Source: JBFWUW01 sp050247075 | GTDB lineage: Bacteria; Planctomycetota; Planctomycetia; Pirellulales; JBFWUW01 | Assembly (NCBI GenBank): GCA_050247075.1 | Contig: JBFWUW010000128.1 | Span: 1-11,009, forward strand | DNA length: 11,009 nt | Direction of reading: 5' to 3' | In this document: positions 1 to 7,437 of the stretch, piece by piece | How the letters are laid out: each line of letters starts with the position of its first letter | How positions within the stretch are numbered: position 1 is the first letter of the stretch | The notes under the pieces: model-generated | Databases searched by the model: none | What the model saw: only the letters and a program-made list of their open reading frames with translations | Told to the model about the DNA's origin: nothing | Translations under genes and position numbers: made by a program

Positions 1-231
1 GGCGTTCGCATCGGCCACATCGCAAACCAAATCGCGTACTGCAGGGCCGGTGGCCGAGCTGATTTCGCGAGCGGCAGCGGCCAGCGTTTCCGCATCGCGG
101 CCCGTGACAATCACCTGCGCGCCGCGCTCGGCGAAGCCGGCGGCAATCGCTCGCCCAATTCCCCGGCTGCCCCCCGAAACAAGAACAACCTGGTCGCGGA
201 CAGAGAACAAATCATCGGCTGTATTAGGCAT
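1..231 (-). CDS. Short-chain dehydrogenase/reductase, N-terminal fragment (cut by window edge)
   Basis: The minus-strand frame starting at the ATG at 231 stays open to the left edge and gives 77 residues. It shows the beginning of the classical SDR Rossmann fold. Strand beta-1 (VVLV, about 15-18) is followed by SGGSRGIGRAIA (19-30), a TGxxxGIG dinucleotide-binding loop with Ser in place of the first Thr. VIVTGRD (40-46) is the end of beta-2 and CDVAD (70-74) is the adenine-contacting Asp region. An Arg directly after beta-2 usually goes with NADP(H) preference; that is an inference. The catalytic Ser-Tyr-Lys part lies outside the window, so substrate and pathway cannot be told. Many SDRs of this type are 3-oxoacyl-ACP reductase-like or sugar/alcohol dehydrogenases. 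No clear Shine-Dalgarno sequence precedes the ATG. Confidence 0.88.
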   Translation of the reverse strand, partial: MPNTADDLFSVRDQVVLVSGGSRGIGRAIAAGFAERGAQVIVTGRDAETLAAAAREISSATGPAVRDLVCDVADANA

Positions 232-306
232 AGGTGTAGAAAAGGATGAAGGCCGAAGGATGACGGATGAACAACGCATCGTTGAGACGGAGCAATGGGA
301 AGGCAC

Positions 307-362
307 AACGTAGCCGCACGGCTCTCGCCGTGACGGCTTAATTGGCGTGTGGCTGCCTATAA
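307..362 (+). repeat. Palindromic dispersed repeat, copy A
   Basis: This is one of four copies in the window. AGCCG (312-316) is matched by inverted CGGCT (334-338), and GTGGCT follows at 349-354. Offsets of 22 and 37 bases from the first block are the same in all four copies. The flank TAGCCG and the tail GGCTTAATTGGCGTGTGGCT also resemble copy B. An alternative small hairpin, AGCC-gcac-GGCT, is possible. The adjoining TGCCTAT (354-360) and ATAAGGCA (367-374) form another stem with one bulged base. The element lies between the SDR start and the end of the ACP-like gene. It has no T-tract, so it is not a standard terminator. Confidence 0.65.
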
Positions 363-395
363 GCAAATAAGGCAACCACACTCTGCTTGCGGCAT

Positions 396-650
396 TCAAC
401 CGCAGTCAAGGTCATTTACAAAGCTTTGCTCCGGGTAGACTTGTGCGTACTCCACGCCAAGCTGTTCAGAAATAATCTTCCGAACTCGAATCGCCGTATC
501 TCGATTTACGCCGGGACCGCAGCGGCGGATGAACTCTTCGTCATCGATCGGAGGAAATCTTTGGTTAAATCTCGCCACACGCCTCTTCTCGCTAACAATG
601 ACGACATGCACGAGAAAGACAAGCAGCAGCGCGACCAGCAGGTAGATCAT
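396..650 (-). CDS. Small membrane-anchored protein with acyl-carrier-like half domain
   Basis: The 84-residue product starts at the ATG at 650, behind a good Shine-Dalgarno sequence (GGAGGA on the minus strand, 657-662, six bases away). Residues 1-19 form one hydrophobic helix (MIYLLVALLLVFLVHVVIV), followed by basic SEKRRVARFNQRF, so it is probably anchored with its C-terminus in the cytoplasm. Residues about 50-82 (RDTAIRVRKIISEQLGV, then VYPEQSFVNDLDCG) resemble helix I and the following loop of acyl carrier proteins (pattern VkkIIxEQLGVxxxxVxPxxSFVxDLGADSL). The reading frame ends exactly where the phosphopantetheine-carrying DSL motif would begin. No continuation with ACP helices II-IV is visible in the other minus-strand frames. 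It may be a natural family that uses only this part, or a truncated gene. Function unknown; the carrier resemblance is judged by eye. Confidence 0.75.
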   Translation of the reverse strand: MIYLLVALLLVFLVHVVIVSEKRRVARFNQRFPPIDDEEFIRRCGPGVNRDTAIRVRKIISEQLGVEYAQVYPEQSFVNDLDCG

Positions 651-694
651 CTTGGATCCTCCGGCTTGAAGATTCAGAGTTCAACGTCTCAATA

Positions 695-714
695 GTCGCC
701 GCGCGGCGGGCGAC
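695..714. repeat. Small GC-rich inverted repeat upstream of the ACP-like gene
   Basis: GTCGCC (695-700) and GGCGAC (709-714) are perfect 6-bp arms around an 8-base GC-rich centre. It lies about 45 bp upstream of the ATG at 650 on the minus strand, inside the 217-bp gap between that gene and the ceramidase-like gene. It could be part of a 5' leader or operator, or a chance GC-rich palindrome. Nothing else in the gap is recognisable. Confidence 0.3.
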
Positions 715-867
715 AGATCGGCAAAAACGGTCTAACGGGATCAAATACTCCATCCTATGATGGCCGATCGAGTTAGCACGTCAACTCCGCGGGGCCATTC
801 GCTGCGCTGCTGCCCCACGCCCCCGCCGTTTTGGCCGCTGCACGTTCTCATGGTTGCCGAAAGCAGT

Positions 868-2226
868 CTATTTCAACAGTTCCTTTAACACAGACAAAAG
901 CACGCCCTCTACTTCCGGGGCTACGCGCGAGACGGGGCCGGTTTCGTATCCTCCTTGGGTGTAAGAGATTTCGGTGCCGATGTAGCCTGCTCCATAGTCG
1001 CCATAGGCGGCCATGGCTACGAAGTCGTCGGGCCGCAGCGATTGGGCCGCCAGTTGGTATTCAATGAAGAGTTCGCCCGGCATGTGGACGATATACGCCG
1101 AGCCAAGGCGCAGGCAAGTCAGCGGAATCTTCTCTTGCCGGGCAAACTGCATGAAGGCCGTATACCGCGCTCCGCGCAGCCGCTCGATGCCGTTTTGCTG
1201 GGAGTCATCTAGCGACTTCAAGAAGCCGGCTGCCAGGTCCTCGCGCGGCGGAAGCGAAACCGGCACCACCCGCCACTCGACATCGGCGGATGTAATCTCC
1301 CGCTTTTGCTGATTGTCCCAAGCGGCTTTCATGCCATCGGCGAGCCTGCCCGCCAATTCGGGGCGGCGCTGTGGTTCGCCATCGTTGTACTTGCCGGCCG
1401 TGATATTGCCGCCGGCCCCGTTGAAATGGATGTGGGCCGCCTCCGGAAAGCCTTGTTCGCGCAGGCCCCGCGCCATGCCCGGAAAGTCCGCGCTCACGTC
1501 GCCTTGGCCGTAATAACTTTGAGGGTGTGTGGCATAATACGTCACGGAAGCCAGCGGAGTATCGCCATCCCAAAAGGCCAGCATGCGCACGTCAGGGTCG
1601 ATGGTCCCCTCGGGCTCGGCCTTGATGGCCTCGTCCTTGGTGGCGCTGTAGCGAACGTATTTGACCTTTCCATCGGGCCCCATCACGCGGCGGTTCGAGG
1701 CGACTCGATCGACCTTCGCTCGGCCCAAGCCAATTTGCGTTACTGCCCGTGGCTGCAAGATCGCCGCCTGTATAGAATCGGCCGTTCGTTGGATGGCCTC
1801 GCGGGCAAACACCACGTTGAACAATTTCCCCCCCAGCCCACGGGCGGCGGCCAGATCCTCGGCCAAAAAGTCGCAACCGGGTGCGTCGTGCTGGTGCAGG
1901 CAATGTACAGCAACACGGTCGGGCGTGGTTCCCACAGCCTTGGCCAACCCTTCGCGCCAAGCCAAATGGCCCGCGTTGCCAATCCCGACCCAATCGACGG
2001 CGCAAATAACCACGGGCGGCTCAATCAGCAACACCACCCCGCGGGCCGTCAAGGGATCCGTGATCGAATCGGCCACGGGAACCAGTCCGTCGCATAATGG
2101 CGAGCCGAGCGGCGGAGTCACATCAGCCTGAAATGTGGCGATCCGCAGCGCCCCTGGTTCAGCGGAAACCGCCAGGTTTGCGATCAAAGCCGCCAGTAGC
2201 AGCGTAATGAAGAATGGGAGTTTCAT
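868..2226 (-). CDS. Secreted neutral/alkaline ceramidase-like protein
   Basis: A 452-residue protein with a Sec signal peptide (hydrophobic core about 4-20, likely cleavage near VSA, 20-22). The mature part follows the neutral/alkaline ceramidase N-terminal fold. It opens with IATFQADVTPPLGSPLCDG (29-47). VHCLHQHDAPGCDF (107-120) matches the place of the HTHSGPG zinc motif, so His111 and His113 are likely ligands. THPQSYYGQGDVSADFPG (233-250) carries a further candidate, His234. HFNGAGGNITAGKYND (267-282) stands where ceramidases have NVGDVSPN. The C-terminal AAYGDYGAGYIGTE region corresponds to the last conserved block. The usual C-terminal beta-sandwich of full ceramidases is absent at this length. 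Planctomycetes encode many such proteins; a hydrolase acting on amide-linked lipids or sugars is likely, but the real substrate is unknown. The start is supported by GAGGG (2236-2240) nine bases upstream. The gene is divergent from the signal peptidase pair. Confidence 0.85.
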   Translation of the reverse strand: MKLPFFITLLLAALIANLAVSAEPGALRIATFQADVTPPLGSPLCDGLVPVADSITDPLTARGVVLLIEPPVVICAVDWVGIGNAGHLAWREGLAKAVGTTPDRVAVHCLHQHDAPGCDFLAEDLAAARGLGGKLFNVVFAREAIQRTADSIQAAILQPRAVTQIGLGRAKVDRVASNRRVMGPDGKVKYVRYSATKDEAIKAEPEGTIDPDVRMLAFWDGDTPLASVTYYATHPQSYYGQGDVSADFPGMARGLREQGFPEAAHIHFNGAGGNITAGKYNDGEPQRRPELAGRLADGMKAAWDNQQKREITSADVEWRVVPVSLPPREDLAAGFLKSLDDSQQNGIERLRGARYTAFMQFARQEKIPLTCLRLGSAYIVHMPGELFIEYQLAAQSLRPDDFVAMAAYGDYGAGYIGTEISYTQGGYETGPVSRVAPEVEGVLLSVLKELLK

Positions 2227-2317
2227 CGGGGCTGGCCCTCATTGAATAAGCGGAATCTAATGGTTGCTCTTGCAGCATAACAACCGCTAGCGTTGCCAGC
2301 CATTCTGGATTTCCAAG

Positions 2318-2346
2318 TTTCCCCAGTTTCCGCATTCCGGTATGAT
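2318..2346 (+). promoter_or_regulatory. Possible promoter for the signal peptidase genes
   Basis: TATGAT (2341-2346) resembles a -10 box (5 of 6 consensus bases). At 17-base spacing lies only a poor -35 match (TTTCCC, 2318-2323). It sits in the gap between the divergent ceramidase-like and signal peptidase genes, about 130 bp before the chosen start at 2477. A GCGGG-cgaaa-CCCGC stem (2444-2458) would lie in the resulting leader. This is a motif guess only. Confidence 0.22.
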
Positions 2347-2476
2347 TTGATGGCATTTGGCAGTGACGGAGACCTGTCGCGATTGCCATGCTGCGCCCGG
2401 CATTATGCCGCCGAGACCAGACATTAATCACCTCGAACTGCCAGCGGGCGAAACCCGCCCCTCATTGCGTTTGCCC

Positions 2477-4144
2477 ATGAGCAAGAAAAAAAGTTTGGCC
2501 AAATCGACGCCCGCTAAGCCGGTCCTGGATGGCCCGCGTGCCGACAGCGTCCGGGAGACGATCGAATCGGTCGTGGTGGCGTTCTTGTTGGCGTTTTTGT
2601 TTCGCACATTCGAGGCGGAGGCGTTCCATATTCCCACCGGTTCGATGGCACCCACGTTGCGCGGCGAACACAAAGATCTGTTGTGCGCGAATTGTGGCTT
2701 TCCTTACCAGGCCAACGCCAGTGGAGAACTTAATATCGAGACCAATTCCCCCACGGGAATATCGGTTCGGGAATGCACTTGCCCGAATTGCCGCTATACC
2801 ACGGAAGTGGCCGATGGCAATCCGCAAGGCAAATCGTACCCTTCTTACTCCGGGGACCGGCTGTGGGTGACGAAGTTTCCCTATCAGTTTGGCGACCCAC
2901 AACGCTGGGATGTGATCGTCTTTAAGTACCCCGGCAAGGCATCGCAAAATTACATCAAGCGGTTGGTGGGGCTGCCGAACGAGACCCTGCGAATCAAGCA
3001 CGGCAATATCTACACCAGCCCCCCAGACAAGGACGAGTTTACCATCGCTCGCAAACCGGCCGACCGCATGCGGGCCATGCTGCAAGTGGTCCACGACAAC
3101 GACTACACTCCGGAAGACAAATTGGTCCAGGCCGGTTGGCCGCAGCGCTGGTCGGGCGACGATGGAAATAATTCCTGGAAGCTACAGCCAGACGGCAAGT
3201 CCTTCACGATGGAACCCCAACCCGGCGGTCTCCAATTCTTGCGCTATCGGCACCAGCCTCCTTTGCCTTCCGATTGGGACGCCTTTCAGCGCGGCGCGGA
3301 CATTGCCAGGCTGACGGTGCGCCCACAACTCATTAAAGACTTTACCTTTTACAATACCAATTCGACGGGCGGATCGCCGTATGAGGCCTTGGGCCAGCAT
3401 TGGGTGGGCGATTTGGCTCTGGAATGCCAGTTGACGCCAGGCAGCGGCAGCGGCAGCTTGATTTTGGAACTGGTGGAGGGCGAGCGGCGTTTTCAATGCC
3501 GCCTGGATGTCGCCACGGGGCAAGCCCGGCTGTCGATCGATGGTGTCGAGGATTTTTCGCCGGTGGCGGATACTGCCGTCCGCGGTGGTGGCACCTACAA
3601 GGTGTTATTCTCAAACATCGACGACGAGCTACTACTATTGGTGGATGGCAAGCTGGCCGACTTCAACGGTTCAACCCGGTACGATGAACAAGAACTTCAC
3701 AACGAGATCGCAGGCGAGGCCGACCTGGCCCCCGTTGGTATCGCGGCGGAGGGCGTGCCGCTGACCGTTGAACATCTGAAAGTATGGCGCGACATTTATT
3801 ACATCACGACGCGTTCGGGCAGCATGAACGATCATGGTTACGGTGATACGCTGGGTAGCAGCAACATCAAAGAATGGCCGCAGATTCTGGCCAGACGGCA
3901 ATCGCAAGAATTCAAAATGGGCCCCGATCAGTTCATGATGCTGGGCGACAACAGTTTGCGCAGCCAGGACAGCCGCCTGTGGAGCAAATACGACCCCGAT
4001 CTTCCCGCCCATGTGGTAACGCGTGAAATGCTAATCGGCAAGGCACTGTTTATTTATTGGCCGCACAGTTGGGGCAGCATTGGCCGCGACGGCATCTGGT
4101 TTCCGTACTTTCCAAACTTCAGCCAAATGGGTTTCGTGCGTTGA
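2477..4144 (+). CDS. lepB: Signal peptidase I with zinc-ribbon and beta-sandwich insertions (paralogue 1)
   Basis: A membrane serine protease (family S26) that cleaves signal peptides of exported proteins on the outer face of the cytoplasmic membrane. The ATG at 2477 gives 555 residues and aligns with the start of the downstream paralogue; the frame is open to an earlier ATG at 2357, but that extension matches nothing. One membrane helix lies at about 29-46. IPTGSMAPTL (52-61) carries the catalytic Ser56, NYIKRLVGLP (158-167) the general base Lys161, and MLGDNSLRSQDSRLW (488-502) is box E. Two insertions are unusual. A CxxC pair set (C70/C73 and C102/C105) looks like a zinc ribbon. About 250 residues separate Lys161 from box E, and their part at about 285-442 (VGDLALECQ, LILELVEG, LLLLVDGKLADF, LKVWRDIYY) looks like a LamG/concanavalin-like beta-sandwich. 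E. coli LepB has 324 residues. No Shine-Dalgarno sequence is evident. The second copy follows 100 bp downstream. Confidence 0.92.
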   Translation: MSKKKSLAKSTPAKPVLDGPRADSVRETIESVVVAFLLAFLFRTFEAEAFHIPTGSMAPTLRGEHKDLLCANCGFPYQANASGELNIETNSPTGISVRECTCPNCRYTTEVADGNPQGKSYPSYSGDRLWVTKFPYQFGDPQRWDVIVFKYPGKASQNYIKRLVGLPNETLRIKHGNIYTSPPDKDEFTIARKPADRMRAMLQVVHDNDYTPEDKLVQAGWPQRWSGDDGNNSWKLQPDGKSFTMEPQPGGLQFLRYRHQPPLPSDWDAFQRGADIARLTVRPQLIKDFTFYNTNSTGGSPYEALGQHWVGDLALECQLTPGSGSGSLILELVEGERRFQCRLDVATGQARLSIDGVEDFSPVADTAVRGGGTYKVLFSNIDDELLLLVDGKLADFNGSTRYDEQELHNEIAGEADLAPVGIAAEGVPLTVEHLKVWRDIYYITTRSGSMNDHGYGDTLGSSNIKEWPQILARRQSQEFKMGPDQFMMLGDNSLRSQDSRLWSKYDPDLPAHVVTREMLIGKALFIYWPHSWGSIGRDGIWFPYFPNFSQMGFVR

Positions 4145-4244
4145 GTTGGCACCGTTTCAATGCAACAACCACGAGGCTTTTACGGCAATGCGCGGGTTTC
4201 TCGCGGCAAGAATAGCCAAACCGTTTTTCGACACATAGCCGTCC

Positions 4245-6032
4245 ATGACCGCTGACGAAGCAGCCACCCCCGAAATCGAATCCCCGCCGCCCGCGGTGCC
4301 AGCCACGGACAGCGTGCGCGAGGTGTTGGATTTCGTGGTGATGGTGTTGGTGTTGCTGCTGTTGTATCGCGGCTTTGGGGCGGAAGCCTTTGTCATTCCC
4401 ACCGGTTCGATGGCCCCAACGTTGATGGGCTACCACAAGGATCTCCGCTGCGCCAACTGCGGCTTTGCCTACCAGGTCAATGCCAGCACTGAAGTGGAAC
4501 CTGCTCCAACCACCACGCCGGGCGACTTTCCTCCCGGCCAATCGCCGGCCATGATTTCGGCCTGCACTTGCCCGGTCTGCCGCTACACAACCACCATCGA
4601 GAATCAGCTCGCCGAACCCTCCTACGGGGGCGACCGCATTATCGTCTCGAAATCCGCCTACTCCATTGCCCAGCCGCGGCGGTGGGACGTGGCCGTGTTC
4701 CGCTATCCGGCGGAAGCTACCACCAACTTTATCAAGCGGCTGGTTGGCCTGCCGGGCGAGACCGTCAAAATCTCCAACGGAGACGTCTTCACGCGGCCGA
4801 CTGGTGCAAGCACCTTTGCTATCGCCCGCAAGCCGCCCTCCAAGGTATTGGCGCTGCTACAGGTCGTTCACGACAACGATCTGGCAGTGGACGCAAAATA
4901 CCCGGCGCGCGACGCGTCGGCGGCCTGGGCCGTCGCGAAGGACTCAACAAGCGACGCGGTTTGGACTACGGACGATGGCGGTAAGACTTTCGTCGCCAGC
5001 AGCGATAAGCAAGGTGATAGCCAGCCATCCGCTTGGCTGCGGTTTCGCCACCGTCCGGCGACTTATGAGCAATGGCAGGCCGTTTCGCCCGCCCCTGGTA
5101 CGCCCGCCCCCGTTGGCCCGCCGCAACTCGTCAGCGACTTCACCGCATACAACACCAACCATCCCTCGCAGTTTCGGTCGCACCAAATGCAAGGGAGCGA
5201 AGCCGACATCGAGGCCTTGGGCTTGCACTGGGTCGGAGACCTGGCATTGGAGTTCCATTGCGCGGTTCTGGGTAACACCGGTTCTCTGCAACTAGAGCTT
5301 GTGGAAGGGGGGCGCCGCTTTCGCTGCCAAATTGAACTATCGACCGGCCTGGCGACGCTGTCGATCAACGATTTGGATTCCTACCTACCGACGGCTCAGA
5401 CCATTGTCCACGGGCCGGGCCAGTACAAACTGCGGCTGGCCAATATCGACGATCAATTACTGCTGTGGGTGCAGGACGAACTCGTCGATTTTCATACTTC
5501 CACCGCCTACCAGGATCTGGGAAACATCATGCCTACTTCCGCGGACTTATCGCCGGCGGGCATCTCCGTCGCGGATGCTCGGCTGCGCGTGGATAGGTTG
5601 AGGATTCTGCGCGACAACTACTACGTGGCGGCCAGCGGCCGCGACGAGATGAGCGACTACGTTCACGATCCTTTGTTCATCGTCCCTGCGCAGAATGTCG
5701 GAAACCGAGGGAGCGATTCGGCCCGGCTGGCGAGCATCATGTCCGATCCGGGGCTGTGGCCGCAAGTCTTTAGCCTGCGGCGGGCGGTGGAGTTTCGCTT
5801 GGGGCGCGATGAATTTCTGATGCTGGGCGACAATAGCTCACGCAGCAAAGACAGCCGCTTTTGGCTCGACGATCCCTCTCGCCGCGACGCGCCGCCGCAT
5901 GTGGTGCCGGCGCGGCTGATGATTGGCCAGGCGGAGTTTATCTACTGGCCGCATTCCTGGAATCGCACTAGCCGCGATGGAACCTGGTTTCCGGCTTTTC
6001 CAAATCTCGAGAGAATGGGACTAGTAAGATAA
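4245..6032 (+). CDS. lepB: Signal peptidase I with zinc-ribbon and beta-sandwich insertions (paralogue 2)
   Basis: A second S26 signal peptidase of 595 residues, collinear with the gene upstream. An in-frame TAG at 4236-4238 just before the ATG fixes the start region. The N-terminus is acidic and proline-rich (TPEIESPPPAVPATD), unlike the lysine-rich one of paralogue 1. One membrane helix lies at about 27-41. IPTGSMAPTL holds the catalytic Ser55, NFIKRLVGLPGE holds Lys164, and MLGDNSSRSKDSRFW (526-540) is box E, so all catalytic residues are kept. The zinc-ribbon-like cysteines are C69/C72 and C109/C112, with extra C107. The insert runs from about 200 to 465; its beta-sandwich-like part is at about 295-462 (HWVGDLALEFHC, LQLELVEGGRRF, QLLLWVQDELVDF, LRILRDNYY). 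Both copies look intact, suggesting divided substrate ranges rather than decay; that is inference. No clear ribosome binding site, so translation may depend on the upstream gene's transcript. Confidence 0.92.
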   Translation: MTADEAATPEIESPPPAVPATDSVREVLDFVVMVLVLLLLYRGFGAEAFVIPTGSMAPTLMGYHKDLRCANCGFAYQVNASTEVEPAPTTTPGDFPPGQSPAMISACTCPVCRYTTTIENQLAEPSYGGDRIIVSKSAYSIAQPRRWDVAVFRYPAEATTNFIKRLVGLPGETVKISNGDVFTRPTGASTFAIARKPPSKVLALLQVVHDNDLAVDAKYPARDASAAWAVAKDSTSDAVWTTDDGGKTFVASSDKQGDSQPSAWLRFRHRPATYEQWQAVSPAPGTPAPVGPPQLVSDFTAYNTNHPSQFRSHQMQGSEADIEALGLHWVGDLALEFHCAVLGNTGSLQLELVEGGRRFRCQIELSTGLATLSINDLDSYLPTAQTIVHGPGQYKLRLANIDDQLLLWVQDELVDFHTSTAYQDLGNIMPTSADLSPAGISVADARLRVDRLRILRDNYYVAASGRDEMSDYVHDPLFIVPAQNVGNRGSDSARLASIMSDPGLWPQVFSLRRAVEFRLGRDEFLMLGDNSSRSKDSRFWLDDPSRRDAPPHVVPARLMIGQAEFIYWPHSWNRTSRDGTWFPAFPNLERMGLVR

Positions 6033-6036
6033 CCCT

Positions 6037-6079
6037 TGGGGCGGCGATGGATTCGCCGACTTTCCCCCAGCATTTTTTT
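6037..6079 (+). terminator. Stem-loop with T-tract between signal peptidase 2 and lptB (weak terminator or attenuator)
   Basis: CGGCG (6042-6046) pairs perfectly with CGCCG (6054-6058) around a 7-base loop. TGGGG (6037-6041) can add an outer stem with CCCCA (6065-6069) across a six-base bulge. Seven T residues (6073-6079) follow. This resembles a weak rho-independent terminator. It lies only 12 bases before the Shine-Dalgarno sequence of lptB, so it could partly separate lptB expression from the peptidase genes. Confidence 0.4.
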
Positions 6080-6104
6080 CGCGGGTGTCACGGAGGAAAA
6101 AAAC

Positions 6105-6935
6105 ATGCCGCTGCTGCAAGCCCAGGGATTGGTCAAGATCTACAAGTCGCGCCGCGTCGTCGACGGGGTCGATTTTGAAGTTGAACGGGGCGAGATCGTG
6201 GGGCTGCTAGGCCCAAACGGGGCGGGCAAGACGACCAGTTTTCGCATGGCATGCGGAATGGTTGATCCCTACGCTGGCAAGGTCTTTTTGAACGATGTCG
6301 ACGTCACGAGTTGGCCTATGTACCGCCGCGCCCGCGAGGGGGGCATGGGGTATCTGGCGCAAGAGTCCAGCGTCTTTCGCAAATTAACCGTCGAAAAGAA
6401 CCTGCTGGGCATGATGGAGATGCTGGGCTTCGACCGCGCTACCCGCCGGCATCGCTGCGACGAACTGCTCGATCAATTCGATATTACTCGCCTCCGTAAG
6501 CAGTTGGCCTTGTCGCTGTCGGGCGGTGAACGCCGCCGGCTAGAAATTGCCCGCTGCCTGGTCTCCAATCCCAAATTGATTCTGCTGGACGAACCGTTCA
6601 CGGGCATCGACCCGGTGACAATCCACAGTATCCAAGAGATCATCCGCCGCTTGCGGGCCAGCGGCATCTCCATCTTGATCACCGACCACCAGGTGCGCGA
6701 GACGTTGCAAATCACCGACCGCAGTTACGTCGTTCGCAGCGGCAAGGTACTGTGCCACGGTAGCCCGCAAGAAGTCGTCCGCAATCCCGAGGCCCGCAAG
6801 TACTACTTCGGAGAGGGCCTCGAGTTGGGGCTGGAAAGCGCCGCCACACCCCACTACGCGGAACGCCGTACTGAAGTACCAGCGGCAGAGTCGGCCCAAG
6901 AGCCGGCAACCCGCAAACGATTACGGCGCATGTAG
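6105..6935 (+). CDS. lptB: LPS export ABC transporter ATP-binding protein LptB
   Basis: The cytoplasmic ATPase of the LptB2FG complex, which pulls lipopolysaccharide from the inner membrane into the Lpt bridge. The ATG at 6105 has a strong Shine-Dalgarno sequence (GGAGG, 6092-6096, eight bases away); the frame is open further upstream without homology. The 276-residue product shows Walker A GPNGAGKTT (36-44), a Q-loop in YLAQESSVFRKLTVEKN (83-99, Gln86), which is characteristic of LptB, signature LSGGERRRLEIAR (138-150), Walker B LILLDEPFTGIDP (158-170) and the H-loop ITDHQVRETL (192-201, His195). LptB is usually about 240 residues, so the last 35 or so (polar, ending RKRLRRM) are an extra tail. 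No lptA, lptC, lptF or lptG is adjacent. It lies on the same strand as the two signal peptidases, but a possible terminator precedes it. Confidence 0.95.
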   Translation: MPLLQAQGLVKIYKSRRVVDGVDFEVERGEIVGLLGPNGAGKTTSFRMACGMVDPYAGKVFLNDVDVTSWPMYRRAREGGMGYLAQESSVFRKLTVEKNLLGMMEMLGFDRATRRHRCDELLDQFDITRLRKQLALSLSGGERRRLEIARCLVSNPKLILLDEPFTGIDPVTIHSIQEIIRRLRASGISILITDHQVRETLQITDRSYVVRSGKVLCHGSPQEVVRNPEARKYYFGEGLELGLESAATPHYAERRTEVPAAESAQEPATRKRLRRM

Positions 6936-7437
6936 ACAGCGAAACAGGGCCAAGCGAGGGCCGCCTTTCTCCGGAATTCCACCAGCAGCAAGTTTTCCAC
7001 CGCCCAATTTAGCTCACCGTTCGCCGCGACAAAGCCGTTTCGGCGGAATCTTGGTCGATTTGCGCTGCACTTTGACCGCATTCTTCCGGTCGATACGAAC
7101 GCCCCGTTTACAAGGGGCCAGCGCCGCTGGAATCTTCGCTACTCGCCGCGCGACCGTCGGCTTTCCGCGATTGGTGGTGACTCTTGCGCATGGCTTGCGT
7201 GAAAATCCGTCTCTGCCGCGATTGCGGAACATGCCCTGGCATGTTGCGAAAAAGCAACGTACTTGAGCGAAAAGAGAAAACCCGCGGCACAAGGCGGGAC
7301 GATTCTTACTTGTAGGAATCGGCTCCAATGGAATGGTGCCAGTAATACGACGCACGCTGGCCAGCGCACAAGAAGTGGCGCGGCAAGCCTCGCAGGACGG
7401 CGCGTCAAGGACCATTCATTCGGTAAGGAGCCCCCTC
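6936..7437. other. 502-bp gap without a confident gene, upstream of the BBP7 gene
   Basis: No recognisable protein or RNA gene. It holds a perfect palindrome at 7228-7245 (listed separately), a short stem GTTGC-gaaaaa-GCAAC (7243-7258) that overlaps it, and a GCCCC/GGGGC stem near 7103-7120. On the minus strand a 72-codon frame (7014-7232) would encode a very basic peptide (24 Lys/Arg, 3 Asp/Glu) with no clear ribosome binding site. On the plus strand a 41-codon frame (7190-7315) would encode a peptide with clustered cysteines (CRDCGTC). Neither is recognised. The rightmost part is presumably the promoter and leader of the barrel gene, but no convincing -35/-10 pair was seen. Confidence 0.5.
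7228..7245. repeat. Perfect 8+2+8 palindrome (operator-like)
   Basis: AACATGCC and GGCATGTT are perfect inverted arms separated by CT. The site lies about 190 bp before the start of the BBP7 barrel gene. The size and symmetry suit a dimeric regulator site, but there is no second copy in the window and no regulator gene nearby. Confidence 0.35.

Noticed and set aside
361..395. Frameshifted continuation of the ACP-like gene (frame reading LTAVEC after the stop)
   Set aside because: LTAVE slightly resembles the ACP LDTVEL segment, but the frame ends about 20 codons later without helices III-IV and without a convincing DSL.
1306..2097. Long plus-strand frame of 263 codons opposite the ceramidase-like gene
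   Set aside because: It is the antisense shadow of a well-supported gene and its translation resembles no family.
2357..2476. N-terminal extension of signal peptidase 1 from the ATG at 2357
   Set aside because: The 40 extra residues have no counterpart in the paralogue, and the ATG at 2477 lines up with the paralogue's start.
7190..7315. Plus-strand 41-codon frame with CRDCGTC cysteines, like a tiny zinc finger
   Set aside because: Too short, no good Shine-Dalgarno sequence, and the cysteine cluster alone is not evidence of a gene.
7014..7415. Minus-strand open frame of 133 codons (basic protein)
   Set aside because: It overlaps the leader of the BBP7 gene, has no clear ribosome binding site and no recognisable family. 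Kept only as a low-interest finding for its shorter form.
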